This document shows, one piece after another, positions 35,654-44,479 of a DNA stretch of 61,137 bases. Positions within the stretch are counted from its first letter, which is position 1. The number at the start of each line of letters is the position of its first letter. Source of the stretch: Clostridiaceae bacterium (GTDB lineage Bacteria; Bacillota; Clostridia; Saccharofermentanales; Saccharofermentanaceae); assembly GCA_012728275.1 (NCBI GenBank), contig JAAYFK010000049.1:141163-202299 (forward strand). The letters run 5' to 3'. Under the pieces are notes generated by a model that was given only the letters and a program-made list of their open reading frames with translations, had not been told where the DNA came from and did not search any database. Both the position numbers and the translations under genes were made by a program.

Positions 35654-36925
35654 TTAGATAAATCTTCTTATTGTAACTACTGATCCCATAGGAAATGCGC
35701 AAGAAACAACTCCGCTTCTTGAATTAGATGCGTGTACGCAGGTACCATCCCCAATATATAGACTTACGTGATCAATATAGCCGTCTCCATTATAGTCATG
35801 GCACATTACATCTCCCGCTTGAATTTCTTCAGCCGTTACAGAAGTGCCTAGTTGAGATATCTCACTAGCATTATGAGGTAAAGAAACACCATAATAGTTT
35901 GCCATGATGTAGGATACATATCCAGAACAATCGAAACCAGATGGACTCATTCCAGCATAAACATAGGGAGTTCCAACAAAACTCAAGCAATATGTAGCAA
36001 AATCACTTGTAGGAGAAGCTACGTCAACACTTGTTGAAGGTGCTATAGGAGCTGCTACCGGTACAGACGAGCATAAACTTGCTTTAACATAATTTCCAGA
36101 ACTAGTCTTGTACCAACCATTATCTGTTTGCGCTACAATCGATATTTCTTGACCTGTCGTTAGAACAGAGACTAAAGAGTAATTAACTCCAGGTCCTGAT
36201 CTAACATTTAAAGAACAAGAAGCGTACATCGTAGCTGAATATGCTGACTCAGTAGCTGAAGCACTAGAACCACTATCTCCTGTAATACCTACGTTACTAG
36301 ATGAAGGAGCCATTGGAATTGGCGTTGGGGTAGGAGTAGGTAATGGCGTAGGAGCAACAATCTGCTCTTCAGACAAAAGTGAAGTTAAAACAAATCCTTC
36401 CGTACCATCCTCAAGCCTTATATTAGTCCAATTAATACCATTGGATAAGCAGACTACTTCATTTGAATAATCTAGAACCGCTACTACCTCTGAAGATACT
36501 GACGGATTTGCACGTACATTAACCTGATTAGTCGATATCCACGCAGGTGCACCAACCGGTGTAAACGTGGACACATCTGTTAGCTCATCTGGAATTCCTG
36601 AGTCTTGTGTGTTCTCAGTAATTACAAATGTATTCTTGTTGATTAGTGCATCTAAATCTGTAGCTAAAGCCATAAATACATCGTCATTGGATAAGTCATC
36701 TATTGACTCATATGTGAAAGCTGCTTCAGTATCAACAGCTTGTTGTTCGCTGAATATTACACCATCAGAAATCTGAAGAGATATTTCTTCTGAAGAACCT
36801 ACATCGTATAGATTCATAGAGAATATAGTTATAACAAGACTAGAAAAGAAAAGTCCAGAGTAAATTAGATTCCTTACCGAGAACACTCTCATGAGTCTTT
36901 CCTTAAGTCTCATAGCATTCCTCAT
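35654..36925 (-). CDS. Secreted or anchored SH3/NlpC-P60 cell-wall hydrolase
   Basis: A probable peptidoglycan endopeptidase. Residues 1-40 form an uncleaved or signal-type membrane segment with a basic start. A spacer follows, then one SH3b domain (about 127-187), a TPLPTPTPTPIP linker (192-205), a second SH3b (about 231-288), and the NlpC/P60 domain (about 305-423). The catalytic residues are Cys333 (FDCSGYV), His386 (DHVSLYIG) and His398. SD GGAGG lies six bases before the ATG. A TATAAT stands upstream, but the nearest -35 (TTGACT) is 21 bases away, so promoter strength is unclear. Confidence 0.9.
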   Translation of the reverse strand: MRNAMRLKERLMRVFSVRNLIYSGLFFSSLVITIFSMNLYDVGSSEEISLQISDGVIFSEQQAVDTEAAFTYESIDDLSNDDVFMALATDLDALINKNTFVITENTQDSGIPDELTDVSTFTPVGAPAWISTNQVNVRANPSVSSEVVAVLDYSNEVVCLSNGINWTNIRLEDGTEGFVLTSLLSEEQIVAPTPLPTPTPTPIPMAPSSSNVGITGDSGSSASATESAYSATMYASCSLNVRSGPGVNYSLVSVLTTGQEISIVAQTDNGWYKTSSGNYVKASLCSSVPVAAPIAPSTSVDVASPTSDFATYCLSFVGTPYVYAGMSPSGFDCSGYVSYIMANYYGVSLPHNASEISQLGTSVTAEEIQAGDVMCHDYNGDGYIDHVSLYIGDGTCVHASNSRSGVVSCAFPMGSVVTIRRFI

Positions 36926-37037
36926 AGATTCCCTCCTTTAGAAATTACTACACTAATTATAACTGCTATCACAAATAAAATTAGTCAAAAACTAGGTTAG
37001 ATGGAAAAATGTAACCATTTCGAAACAATTTAGACAA

Positions 37038-37072
37038 CAAAAAAGCCTGCAAACACTAGGTTCACAGGCTTT
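37038..37072 (-). terminator. Rho-independent terminator after ispH-rpsA
   Basis: Minus-strand AAAGCCTG (37065-37072) pairs with CAGGCTTT (37042-37049) around a 15-base loop and is followed by TTTTTTGTTG. It ends the trpS-to-rpsA transcript. Confidence 0.85.
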
Positions 37073-37089
37073 CATTAATGAATTCTTAA

Positions 37090-39126
37090 TTATTCTTCAG
37101 AAGGAGTCTCTTTCTCATCTGATTCATAAATTGAATAGATATCATCTTCACTGTCATTCGATTCTACTGGGTCAATAGGAGCAACTTCCTTGATGCTTAT
37201 TGAGATACGACGTGCATCCTTCTTAACATCAATAACCTTTGCTGTAATCTCCATACCAACTGAAAGAACATCAGAAGGCTGCTGTAGTCTAACAGAAGAA
37301 ATCTCAGACACATGGCATAGTGCATCTAAGTCAGGCTCTAACTCAACAAAAGCACCAAAGTTAGTAAGTCTAACTACTGTACCCTTAATGATAGAACCAA
37401 CTGGTATTCTCTCTTCAATATTGTAATAAGGATCATCCTCTTCCTTCTTATAACCAAGAGAAATCTTCTTTGTCTCTCTATCAAAACTCTTAACATATAC
37501 GTCAATTTCGTCACCGATAGCTAGAACGTCAGAAGGCTTCTTGATTCTTGTCCAAGAAAGCTCTGTAATGTGAACAAGTCCGTCTACACCGCCGATGTCA
37601 ACAAATGCACCAAAGTCTGGAAGACTTCTTACGAAGCCATTATAGTGCTTTCCTTCTTCAATGGAATCCCAAAGTGCCTCAGCCTTCTCTCTTCTCTCAG
37701 AAGAAAGAATTACACGGTGTGAACCAGAAGCTCTTAGTCTGTGCTTCTCTGTATCAACCTTAGTCACTAGAATCTCAAGTGTCTGGCCCTTCCAAGCATC
37801 CAAATCAGTAACTTCACCCATCTTAATTTGAGTACGATGAATGTAAATGTCAACTCCACAATAGTTACCAATGACACCGTCTCTTACAACACCAGTAATC
37901 TTAACTGTGATTGGTGTCTTATTCTCATAAGCATCAATTACTGCCTTCTTATTCTTCTCATAGTCAATTTGTGACTTGGAAAGAACAATTTCCTTACCTT
38001 GGTCAGAGTTTCTAATACTCTTAACCATTACGGATACCTCAAGACGATCAGCTATAGCCTTATCAATGTCGAAATCAGGATCAGATTCAAATTCCTTTCT
38101 AGGAATCTTTCCTTCGGATTTGTCACGTACGTCTACATAAACGTAGTCAGCATCTGCCGAAGTTATAACTCCCTTCACAATAGCATTTCTCTTTAATTGA
38201 GGAATACTATCAATGTATTCTCCGAAATTGATATCAGTCTGTTCCTGATTAGTCATAACTTCATTCTCGTTCATGTAACGAACAACCTCCAAAATATTAG
38301 CTTCCGGCGTAGATGCACCAGCCGTAATACCTACTAATTCAACACCTCTAAGTATCCCTTGGGATAGCAATTGATGAAAACGTTCAACATTCTCGATTAG
38401 GTACGTCTTATCGCACCGACTTGAACAAATATCAAAAAGTTTATTTGTATTAGAGCTATGAGAAGAACCAATCACAAATACTACATCACACTCAATAGCT
38501 AAAGACAAAGCTTCTTTTTGCCTTTCTTCAGTCGTACAACATATTGTATCAAAAATAAGATTATTTGCAATTTTATTTTTAACAATTGCACATATTTCAT
38601 CAAAAATTTGTGTTGAGAAGGTTGTTTGAGATATCAAAATGGTATTTTGAGGTTCTATATTGAGAGATTGCACCTCACTGACGCTACTTATAACATCGAC
38701 CTTAACGTCACAAGCTTCCCCACATATCCCCTCCACTTCTGGATGCCCCTTGGTCCCAGTAACAATGACATTCCTGCCTTCACTAGCAGCTTTCGCGACT
38801 ATTTTGTGAATCTTGTCAACAAAAGGACACGTGCAATCAACAACCTCACATCCCTTTGAAACTAGAATTTGACGTTGATCTGGAGTGATTCCATGTGCTC
38901 GAATGATTACGATACTATCCGGTGTTGCGTCATCTGCTTTTTCAATTATCTCAAATCCCTTCGAGACTAGATCTGCTATTACGGTCTCATTGTGAACAAT
39001 GTTCCCAAGCATAAAAAGCTTTCTTGCGTCGTCGCTTTTATGTTCCAGAGCAATTTGGTTAGCAATCATTACAGCATGTTCAACACCGAAACAAAAACCA
39101 GCTGATTTTGCAATTTTTACCTTCAT
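37090..39126 (-). CDS. ispH: Fused IspH reductase and S1 RNA-binding protein
   Basis: Residues 1-285 are 4-hydroxy-3-methylbut-2-enyl diphosphate reductase, the last MEP step, with cluster cysteines at Cys12 (GFCFGVEHA), in DCTCPF and in FDTICCTT. Residues about 305-660 hold four S1 domains, the last two closest to ribosomal S1 (GAFVDIGGVDGLVH, GAFVELEPDLDALCH). The C-terminal 20 residues are acidic. The fusion is known from clostridia and is 678 residues here. The S1 half probably binds RNA, whereas the first half completes the pathway of dxr and ispG. Confidence 0.95.
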   Translation of the reverse strand: MKVKIAKSAGFCFGVEHAVMIANQIALEHKSDDARKLFMLGNIVHNETVIADLVSKGFEIIEKADDATPDSIVIIRAHGITPDQRQILVSKGCEVVDCTCPFVDKIHKIVAKAASEGRNVIVTGTKGHPEVEGICGEACDVKVDVISSVSEVQSLNIEPQNTILISQTTFSTQIFDEICAIVKNKIANNLIFDTICCTTEERQKEALSLAIECDVVFVIGSSHSSNTNKLFDICSSRCDKTYLIENVERFHQLLSQGILRGVELVGITAGASTPEANILEVVRYMNENEVMTNQEQTDINFGEYIDSIPQLKRNAIVKGVITSADADYVYVDVRDKSEGKIPRKEFESDPDFDIDKAIADRLEVSVMVKSIRNSDQGKEIVLSKSQIDYEKNKKAVIDAYENKTPITVKITGVVRDGVIGNYCGVDIYIHRTQIKMGEVTDLDAWKGQTLEILVTKVDTEKHRLRASGSHRVILSSERREKAEALWDSIEEGKHYNGFVRSLPDFGAFVDIGGVDGLVHITELSWTRIKKPSDVLAIGDEIDVYVKSFDRETKKISLGYKKEEDDPYYNIEERIPVGSIIKGTVVRLTNFGAFVELEPDLDALCHVSEISSVRLQQPSDVLSVGMEITAKVIDVKKDARRISISIKEVAPIDPVESNDSEDDIYSIYESDEKETPSEE

Positions 39127-39134
39127 ATGACACC

Positions 39135-39797
39135 TTAATTCAAGTGTGATAGTAAAGCTTCTAATGTCTGTTCAATACTGATATTAGAAGTATCAATTCC
39201 AATAGCATCTGCTACTTGAACTAATGGTGCGTTCGAACGTTCTGAGTCTTGCTTATCACGATACTCAATATCGGCCAAAACTTCCTCCAAAGATTGAGAG
39301 TAATCCCCCTTGGAATTAAGCTCAAGTAGTCGTCGTTCTGCTCTTTTTCTTGCATCTGCAGTAAGAAAAAACTTGTATTTTGCATTTGGTAAAACATTCG
39401 AACCAATATCTCTTCCATCTAAAACAAAAGTCTGATTGCTCGCAATTTGACGTTGCATTTCGACCATCTTTTCGCGAACTATAGGAAGCGCGCTTATGTC
39501 AGATGCCGCAATTGACACCTCTGGCGTTCTGATTTTATCGGTATAATCGATGCCGTTAATTAGCATATGTTGAACTGAGTCCTCGAAAATTACTTCAATC
39601 TTCGTCTTTGACAAGAGCGCTGCTACCGCAACTTCATCTTTAGGACTAACATTCTCAAGAATTGATGCTAGAGCACAGGTCCTATACATTGCTCCTGTAT
39701 CTAAATACATAATTCCAAGCTTCTTGGCTACACCCTTTGCTAGAGTACTTTTTCCGGAGCCTGAAGGCCCATCGATAGCGATTTGATATATCTCCAT
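39135..39797 (-). CDS. cmk: Cytidylate kinase
   Basis: Phosphorylates CMP and dCMP. It has the P-loop IDGPSGSGKSTLAKG, DTGAMYRTCA, the LDGRDIGSNV segment and the late RRLLELNSKG lid. The frame opens with TTG at 39809, but the ATG at 39797 has GGAGG five bases upstream, giving 220 residues. It precedes ispH-rpsA by eight bases; cmk next to ispH-rpsA is a conserved clostridial arrangement. Confidence 0.95.
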   Translation of the reverse strand: MEIYQIAIDGPSGSGKSTLAKGVAKKLGIMYLDTGAMYRTCALASILENVSPKDEVAVAALLSKTKIEVIFEDSVQHMLINGIDYTDKIRTPEVSIAASDISALPIVREKMVEMQRQIASNQTFVLDGRDIGSNVLPNAKYKFFLTADARKRAERRLLELNSKGDYSQSLEEVLADIEYRDKQDSERSNAPLVQVADAIGIDTSNISIEQTLEALLSHLN

Positions 39798-39815
39798 ATA
39801 ATCCTCCAAAGCTTC

Positions 39816-40232
39816 TTAAAGTGCCCTGTGGCCAAGGCCAATTGCAATTTCATTTAGGTTCATAAGTCCTACACCAAAGTAAATGCAAACGCTGAGATGG
39901 TCTTTGTACCGTGCTATTGCTATCTTGCCTCCTACATTGAGGCCAATCGCCTTTGCAGAAAGCTGTGAGATCGCTTCGTGCGTCGCCCCCGCTACGGCTC
40001 CTCGTTGAGCATGTGTCCCGTTAATTATGCCATCTTTCTCAGAGGCAAGCGTTGCTCTTTCAATTATTTTTGGTATTGAAGATACAAACTCTCCGCCAAA
40101 ATCAATTGCTGTCGCATGAATATCAAAGGCCTCAAGCTGCTGCTTTAGCTTGTTTTCTTCCTCTCGATTATCCGTTAATGCCATCCTAATGACAGCCGAA
40201 GAGGTGGTTTTGCTGTCGCCTTCCTTGTTCAT
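39816..40232 (-). CDS. HutP-family protein
   Basis: A small protein of 138 residues of the HutP family, whose B. subtilis member is a histidine- and Mg-dependent RNA-binding antiterminator of the hut operon. The conserved part is VAGATHEAISQL, then GLNVGGKIAIARYKDH and a C-terminal LNEIAIGLGHRAL. The frame opens with TTG at 40253; the ATG at 40232 has AGGAG five bases upstream and is preferred. No histidine-utilisation genes are nearby: its neighbours are an RpiR regulator and cmk. Its RNA target is unknown. Confidence 0.8.
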   Translation of the reverse strand: MNKEGDSKTTSSAVIRMALTDNREEENKLKQQLEAFDIHATAIDFGGEFVSSIPKIIERATLASEKDGIINGTHAQRGAVAGATHEAISQLSAKAIGLNVGGKIAIARYKDHLSVCIYFGVGLMNLNEIAIGLGHRAL

Positions 40233-40249
40233 GTTCTCTCCTATTCTTA

Positions 40250-41137
40250 TCAAATATCGGTAATGTTGCCCTCAGTTCCTCTATCCTTACCAACCTCATA
40301 TACGCGATACTCCGACCACAATTGCTCCAAAGCTTCAAACGAGCTATGAATATGATCCCTTCTATGCATTCCAAGTGACACTAAAAGCGCATTAATAAGT
40401 GATAACGGAGCTGCCAAAGAATCTACAAAGGATGCCATGCTTGACTTGGCGAAAAGCTTGATATCCGCGCTCTTCGTCATTGCAGTGTTATCCTTGTCAG
40501 TAATTACTATTACTTTGGCGCCCTTCTTTTTCGCATAGTCCATAGAATTTATTGTACGTTGCGAGTATCTTGGGAAAGAAATTCCAATCATAACGTCATT
40601 TTCAGTAATTGGTAATATTTGCTCAAAAACTTCATTCGCGCTACTGCTATGAATATGTACTACATCATCGAAAAGAACTGTCATATAGAAATGCATAAAT
40701 GACGATAATGGCGAACTAGATCGTAATCCCATGAGATAAATCTTTTTCGCGCCAAGAATTGTCTGAACCGCATTCGAAAAGGCATCTACAGATATCTCAT
40801 TGATTGTTTCTTTAAGATTATCCATATCGGCTTGCATAATGCTAAGCACTGCTTGCTCGTCATTCTCAAAACGCTCCGTATAGTTCAAGCGCTGAACTGA
40901 CGTTAGTGTAGTTTTTAGCTCTTCTTTAAGCATCCTTTGGAAGTGTGGATATCCATCAAATCCTAGCTCCATAGTAAAACGAACAACCGTCGACTCACTA
41001 ACCCCAGTAATCTCACCTAACCTTGCCGCTGTCATATAAGCAGCCTCATCATAAGACTCAAGGATGTATTTTGCTATAGCCTTATGGCCCTTGCTCATTT
41101 CCTCGTATTTTGATTCAATTAACTTTATTGTGCTCAT
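40250..41137 (-). CDS. MurR/RpiR-family transcriptional regulator
   Basis: A DNA-binding repressor or activator with a sugar-phosphate sensor. Residues 1-80 form the HTH (RLGEITGVSESTVVRF), and residues about 115-255 a SIS domain that normally binds phosphosugars. The frame extends to TTG at 41161, but the ATG at 41137 starts the conserved MSTIKLIESKYEEM; it overlaps scpB by 23 bases and has only a weak SD, suggesting coupling. It gives 295 residues. No sugar operon is adjacent, so the target may be elsewhere. Confidence 0.85.
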   Translation of the reverse strand: MSTIKLIESKYEEMSKGHKAIAKYILESYDEAAYMTAARLGEITGVSESTVVRFTMELGFDGYPHFQRMLKEELKTTLTSVQRLNYTERFENDEQAVLSIMQADMDNLKETINEISVDAFSNAVQTILGAKKIYLMGLRSSSPLSSFMHFYMTVLFDDVVHIHSSSANEVFEQILPITENDVMIGISFPRYSQRTINSMDYAKKKGAKVIVITDKDNTAMTKSADIKLFAKSSMASFVDSLAAPLSLINALLVSLGMHRRDHIHSSFEALEQLWSEYRVYEVGKDRGTEGNITDI

Positions 41138-41906
41138 CGTTGTTAGCCTGTCCCTTCTCAATTAAGGTATCAATCGATATCTGCCTGTCATTCGAACCCG
41201 CCGCTTCTTCCAAAGAATTCTCTAGGTCTCTAATTGATTTATAACTCATAAGTTCCATAGATGGCAACTCATCTGCTGAACTAATTCCAAACTCCATAAG
41301 AAATAGGTTCGTTGTTGAGAACAATGTAGGTCTTCCAGGAGCATCAAGTACACCTGATTCACATATCCAGCCTCTATCAAGAAGTCTCGAGATAATGCTA
41401 TCGCTAGATACACCTCTTACAGCCTCAACTTGGGCCCTTGTAACTGGCTGATTATATGCAATCACTGCCAAAGTCTCGTAAGAGGCCTGCGACAAAGGAG
41501 GTCTCATTCTTGGCATAAACATTCTATCAACGACTTCCTTCAACTCTGGCTTCGTACACATTACATACGTATCTTCAATTTTGCGAATTAATAGCCCGCC
41601 CCAAGGATTATTCTCATACTGTAGGATCAATTTATCCATTGCCTTCTGAATAATCGTCTTATCCACATTGGTAATTTCTTCCATACGAGATATTGATATT
41701 GGTTCGCCACTTACGAAAAGCATTGACTCACAAGCTGCTGATATCATTTGAACCGGAATTTGATAATCATCAACAACATCTATCTTAGGCTTGCTCTTCT
41801 TGCGCGTTTCCTTATCTTCCTTCTCAACAACATCAACCGAGCCATCCTCGTTGAGCACGACTTGATTATCTAATATTTCATCATTTATGTTGTCTTGCTT
41901 TATCAC
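41115..41906 (-). CDS. scpB: Segregation and condensation protein B
   Basis: A winged-helix subunit of the SMC-ScpAB condensin. The core has ISAACESMLFVSGEPI, the middle PPLSQASYETLAVIAYNQP and RGVSSDSIISRLLDRGWI, and the end LFSTTNLFLMEFGI. The start is a GTG placed directly after the scpA stop (TAAGTG), with AAGGA eight bases upstream. Residues 1-50 are a charged N-terminal extension beyond the family core; the total is 263 residues. Confidence 0.93.
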   Translation of the reverse strand: MIKQDNINDEILDNQVVLNEDGSVDVVEKEDKETRKKSKPKIDVVDDYQIPVQMISAACESMLFVSGEPISISRMEEITNVDKTIIQKAMDKLILQYENNPWGGLLIRKIEDTYVMCTKPELKEVVDRMFMPRMRPPLSQASYETLAVIAYNQPVTRAQVEAVRGVSSDSIISRLLDRGWICESGVLDAPGRPTLFSTTNLFLMEFGISSADELPSMELMSYKSIRDLENSLEEAAGSNDRQISIDTLIEKGQANNDEHNKVN

Positions 41907-42662
41907 TTATGCCGTCCTTTTCTCTTCTAACAATATTGAATCAAATGGTTTCTTTTGTTCTGCAGAAATTCTATTACTTCTAAGAAGCTCTAGTATGGCT
42001 AGAAAAGCTGCAATCTTGTCCGAATTACTCGTTTCATTTTTCAAGAAAAGCTCATGAAAAAATATCTTTCCGCGTTGCGTTATTAAACGCCATACGAACT
42101 TCATCTTCTCCTTAACTGAGAACTTCTCGCGCTTCAAAATGTTCGTAATCTTTGAAGAAACATCTGCAAATCTCATCTCATTACGTTGACAAATACTATC
42201 CACTGCCTCATTAAAGTTCTCCATAGTAAATTCTTGAGGTGGATTCTCAACAACAACACCTAAAGAAGCCGCTGTTGAAGGTATACGATATCTGCAATCG
42301 GAAAATACCATGTATCTATTCTTAAGTTCCCCAGCCATAAGCTTGCAACGCTTATATCTAAGAAGCGAGATAACAAGTTCTTCACGAGGATCTTCCTCTT
42401 CATCGCTAGCTTCTTTTCGACGATCAGGAAGCATAATTCTTGACTTAATATGAACTAGAGTAGCCGCCATAACCAAAAACTCAGACGCTACTTCCATGTC
42501 TAATGATTTCATTTCTTGAAGAAATTCCATATATTGCGTCGTAATCTCAAATATCGGGATGTCATATATGTCGACATCGTTCTTCTCAATCAAATGAAAA
42601 AGCAGGTCTAGAGGACCTTCAAATTGCCTAATCCTAAGTTCAGGCTTCTGATGCACAGCCAT
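41907..42662 (-). CDS. scpA: Segregation and condensation protein A
   Basis: The kleisin subunit of the SMC complex. It is recognised by QFEGPLDLLFHLIEKNDVDIYDIPI at the N-terminus, VMAATLVHIKSRIMLP, and a C-terminal winged helix (FLAILELLRSNRI). It has 251 residues and the ATG has an SD of the GGGAG type. It is followed directly by scpB. Confidence 0.95.
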   Translation of the reverse strand: MAVHQKPELRIRQFEGPLDLLFHLIEKNDVDIYDIPIFEITTQYMEFLQEMKSLDMEVASEFLVMAATLVHIKSRIMLPDRRKEASDEEEDPREELVISLLRYKRCKLMAGELKNRYMVFSDCRYRIPSTAASLGVVVENPPQEFTMENFNEAVDSICQRNEMRFADVSSKITNILKREKFSVKEKMKFVWRLITQRGKIFFHELFLKNETSNSDKIAAFLAILELLRSNRISAEQKKPFDSILLEEKRTA

Positions 42663-42699
42663 CTTTTCCTACTCTCCCTTCGATTAATCTATAATCAAA

Positions 42700-43689
42700 T
42701 TAGAATCCAATTTTAATAGCGGAACGAACATCTTCCATAGTCTTCTCCGCACGAACTGCTGCTTTTGCTGATCCTTCCTTTATTATATCTATCAAAGTAT
42801 CTTCATGACTCAATATTTCTAATCTCTTCTCATAAATAGGCGTCTGGAATTCGGCTACTCTCTCTGAGAGCATCTTCTTGCAAGCTACACATCCGATTTC
42901 GCCCTTCTTACATTGGGCACATATGTCGTCAACCTTATCCTCTGAGAATACCTTATGAAAAGCATATACAGAGCAAACCTCTGGATGTCCAGGATCGTCT
43001 TTTCTAATACGAGCAGGATCAGTAACCATACCACGTATTTTCTTCAATACATCATCTGGGGTATCAGATAAAGATATCGTATTTCCATAGCTCTTGCTCA
43101 TTTTTCGACCATCAGTGCCAGGAAGAACTTTGGATTTAGTAAATAAAGGAGCAGGTTCCGGAAATACCTCACGGCCATAAATGAAATTGAATCTTCTAGA
43201 CATTTCTCTAGCAAGCTCAAGATGCGGAACTTGATCCTCACCGACAGGGACATAATCAGCCTTATACATCAAAATATCCGCAGCCATTAATGCTGGATAC
43301 CCAAGAAATCCATATGTTGTAATGTCTCTATCCTTGATATTTGCCAGTTGATCCTTATATGTAGGACATCTTTCAAGCCAAGCTAATGGTGTATTCATAG
43401 ATAAAAGTAAAAACAATTCAGAATGTTGCTTTACTAAAGACTGAAGAAAAATAGTGCACTTTTTCGGATCTAGTCCAGAAGCTAAATAGTCAGCAGCTAA
43501 ACTTAAAGAGTTTTTTCTAAGATCTGCTGTGTCAGCATATCCCGTAGTAAGTGCATGCCAATCAGCAATGAAAAAATTGCAATCATACTCTTCTTGAAGC
43601 TTAACCCAATTCGATACCGCACCAAAGTAGTTTCCTAAATGAATATTTCCCGTAGGTCTTGAACCTGACAATACTATTTTCTTATCCAT
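42700..43689 (-). CDS. trpS: Tryptophan-tRNA ligase
   Basis: A class I synthetase with the HIGH-like motif PTGNIHLGNYFGA, the KMSKS loop, and the LGYPALMAADIL stretch. The 329 residues are normal. A cluster CAQCKKGEIGCVACKK (residues about 263-280) resembles the iron-sulfur type motif seen in some TrpRS enzymes. No T-box is possible in the nine-base gap after the M50 protease gene. Confidence 0.94.
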   Translation of the reverse strand: MDKKIVLSGSRPTGNIHLGNYFGAVSNWVKLQEEYDCNFFIADWHALTTGYADTADLRKNSLSLAADYLASGLDPKKCTIFLQSLVKQHSELFLLLSMNTPLAWLERCPTYKDQLANIKDRDITTYGFLGYPALMAADILMYKADYVPVGEDQVPHLELAREMSRRFNFIYGREVFPEPAPLFTKSKVLPGTDGRKMSKSYGNTISLSDTPDDVLKKIRGMVTDPARIRKDDPGHPEVCSVYAFHKVFSEDKVDDICAQCKKGEIGCVACKKMLSERVAEFQTPIYEKRLEILSHEDTLIDIIKEGSAKAAVRAEKTMEDVRSAIKIGF

Positions 43690-43698
43690 ATTCTCTCC

Positions 43699-44418
43699 TT
43701 AAAAAATCGAACTTAATAATGAATATATCAATGCACTAACATTTAGAACGATACTCCTAAATGGTAATTGAATAGCACCCAATACTAAGCCTAGTATATT
43801 AATACTTAAGAAACGCCCAGCAAATACTAATGCCAATAGTATCATTGGTGATAATCTTATAAAACTGGCGTAACCAGGCTTACGCTTGATGCTACTTGGT
43901 AGGAGCTCCTCCAAAACATGATATCCATCTAGTGGTGGTATTGGTAAGAGATTAAAAGCAAGTAGCATGTAACAGAATTCAGATGTATACAATAAAACAT
44001 TGACTACTGCAAAAACAATCAAATTATCCATATCTCCGAAAAACGAAATAATTGTATAAATTACAGTGCATAAAAAAGCTAATAAAAAGTTTCCTGTTAC
44101 TCCTGAAAGATGGACAATAATGCATGATGCTTTTCTACTCTTAAGTTTAGTAAGATTATTCCTATTGTACACAACGGGCTTTCCCCAACCAAAACCGAAT
44201 AAAAGAAGTAATACTGTTCCCAAAGGATCCAAATGAGATAAAGGGTTAAGAGTAAGTCTTCCCATATTTTTTGACGTATTATCGCCTAGTTTAGTAGCTG
44301 CCAATGAATGAGCAAACTCATGAACAGAAAATGATAATACTATAGCAAACAGACTCACTATTATTAGAAAGAATAGCTCCGATCCTGTATACCCACTGTT
44401 TAATAATGTTGATATCAC
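43699..44418 (-). CDS. Site-2 protease family membrane protein (M50)
   Basis: A probable intramembrane zinc protease or relative. The zinc motif is HEFAH (VHEFAHSLAATKLGD), with the distal NLLPIPPLDG and about six membrane helices; there is no PDZ domain. The start is GTG at 44418 with AAGGAG six bases upstream. The length is 239 residues. The family is widespread as a gene next to scpA and trpS in clostridia; its substrate is unknown. Confidence 0.87.
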   Translation of the reverse strand: MISTLLNSGYTGSELFFLIIVSLFAIVLSFSVHEFAHSLAATKLGDNTSKNMGRLTLNPLSHLDPLGTVLLLLFGFGWGKPVVYNRNNLTKLKSRKASCIIVHLSGVTGNFLLAFLCTVIYTIISFFGDMDNLIVFAVVNVLLYTSEFCYMLLAFNLLPIPPLDGYHVLEELLPSSIKRKPGYASFIRLSPMILLALVFAGRFLSINILGLVLGAIQLPFRSIVLNVSALIYSLLSSIF

Positions 44419-44479
44419 TTATCTCTCCTTATTGGCAGAAAACAATTGATCCTTCCGCCTTCACTTCGCTATAGAACTA

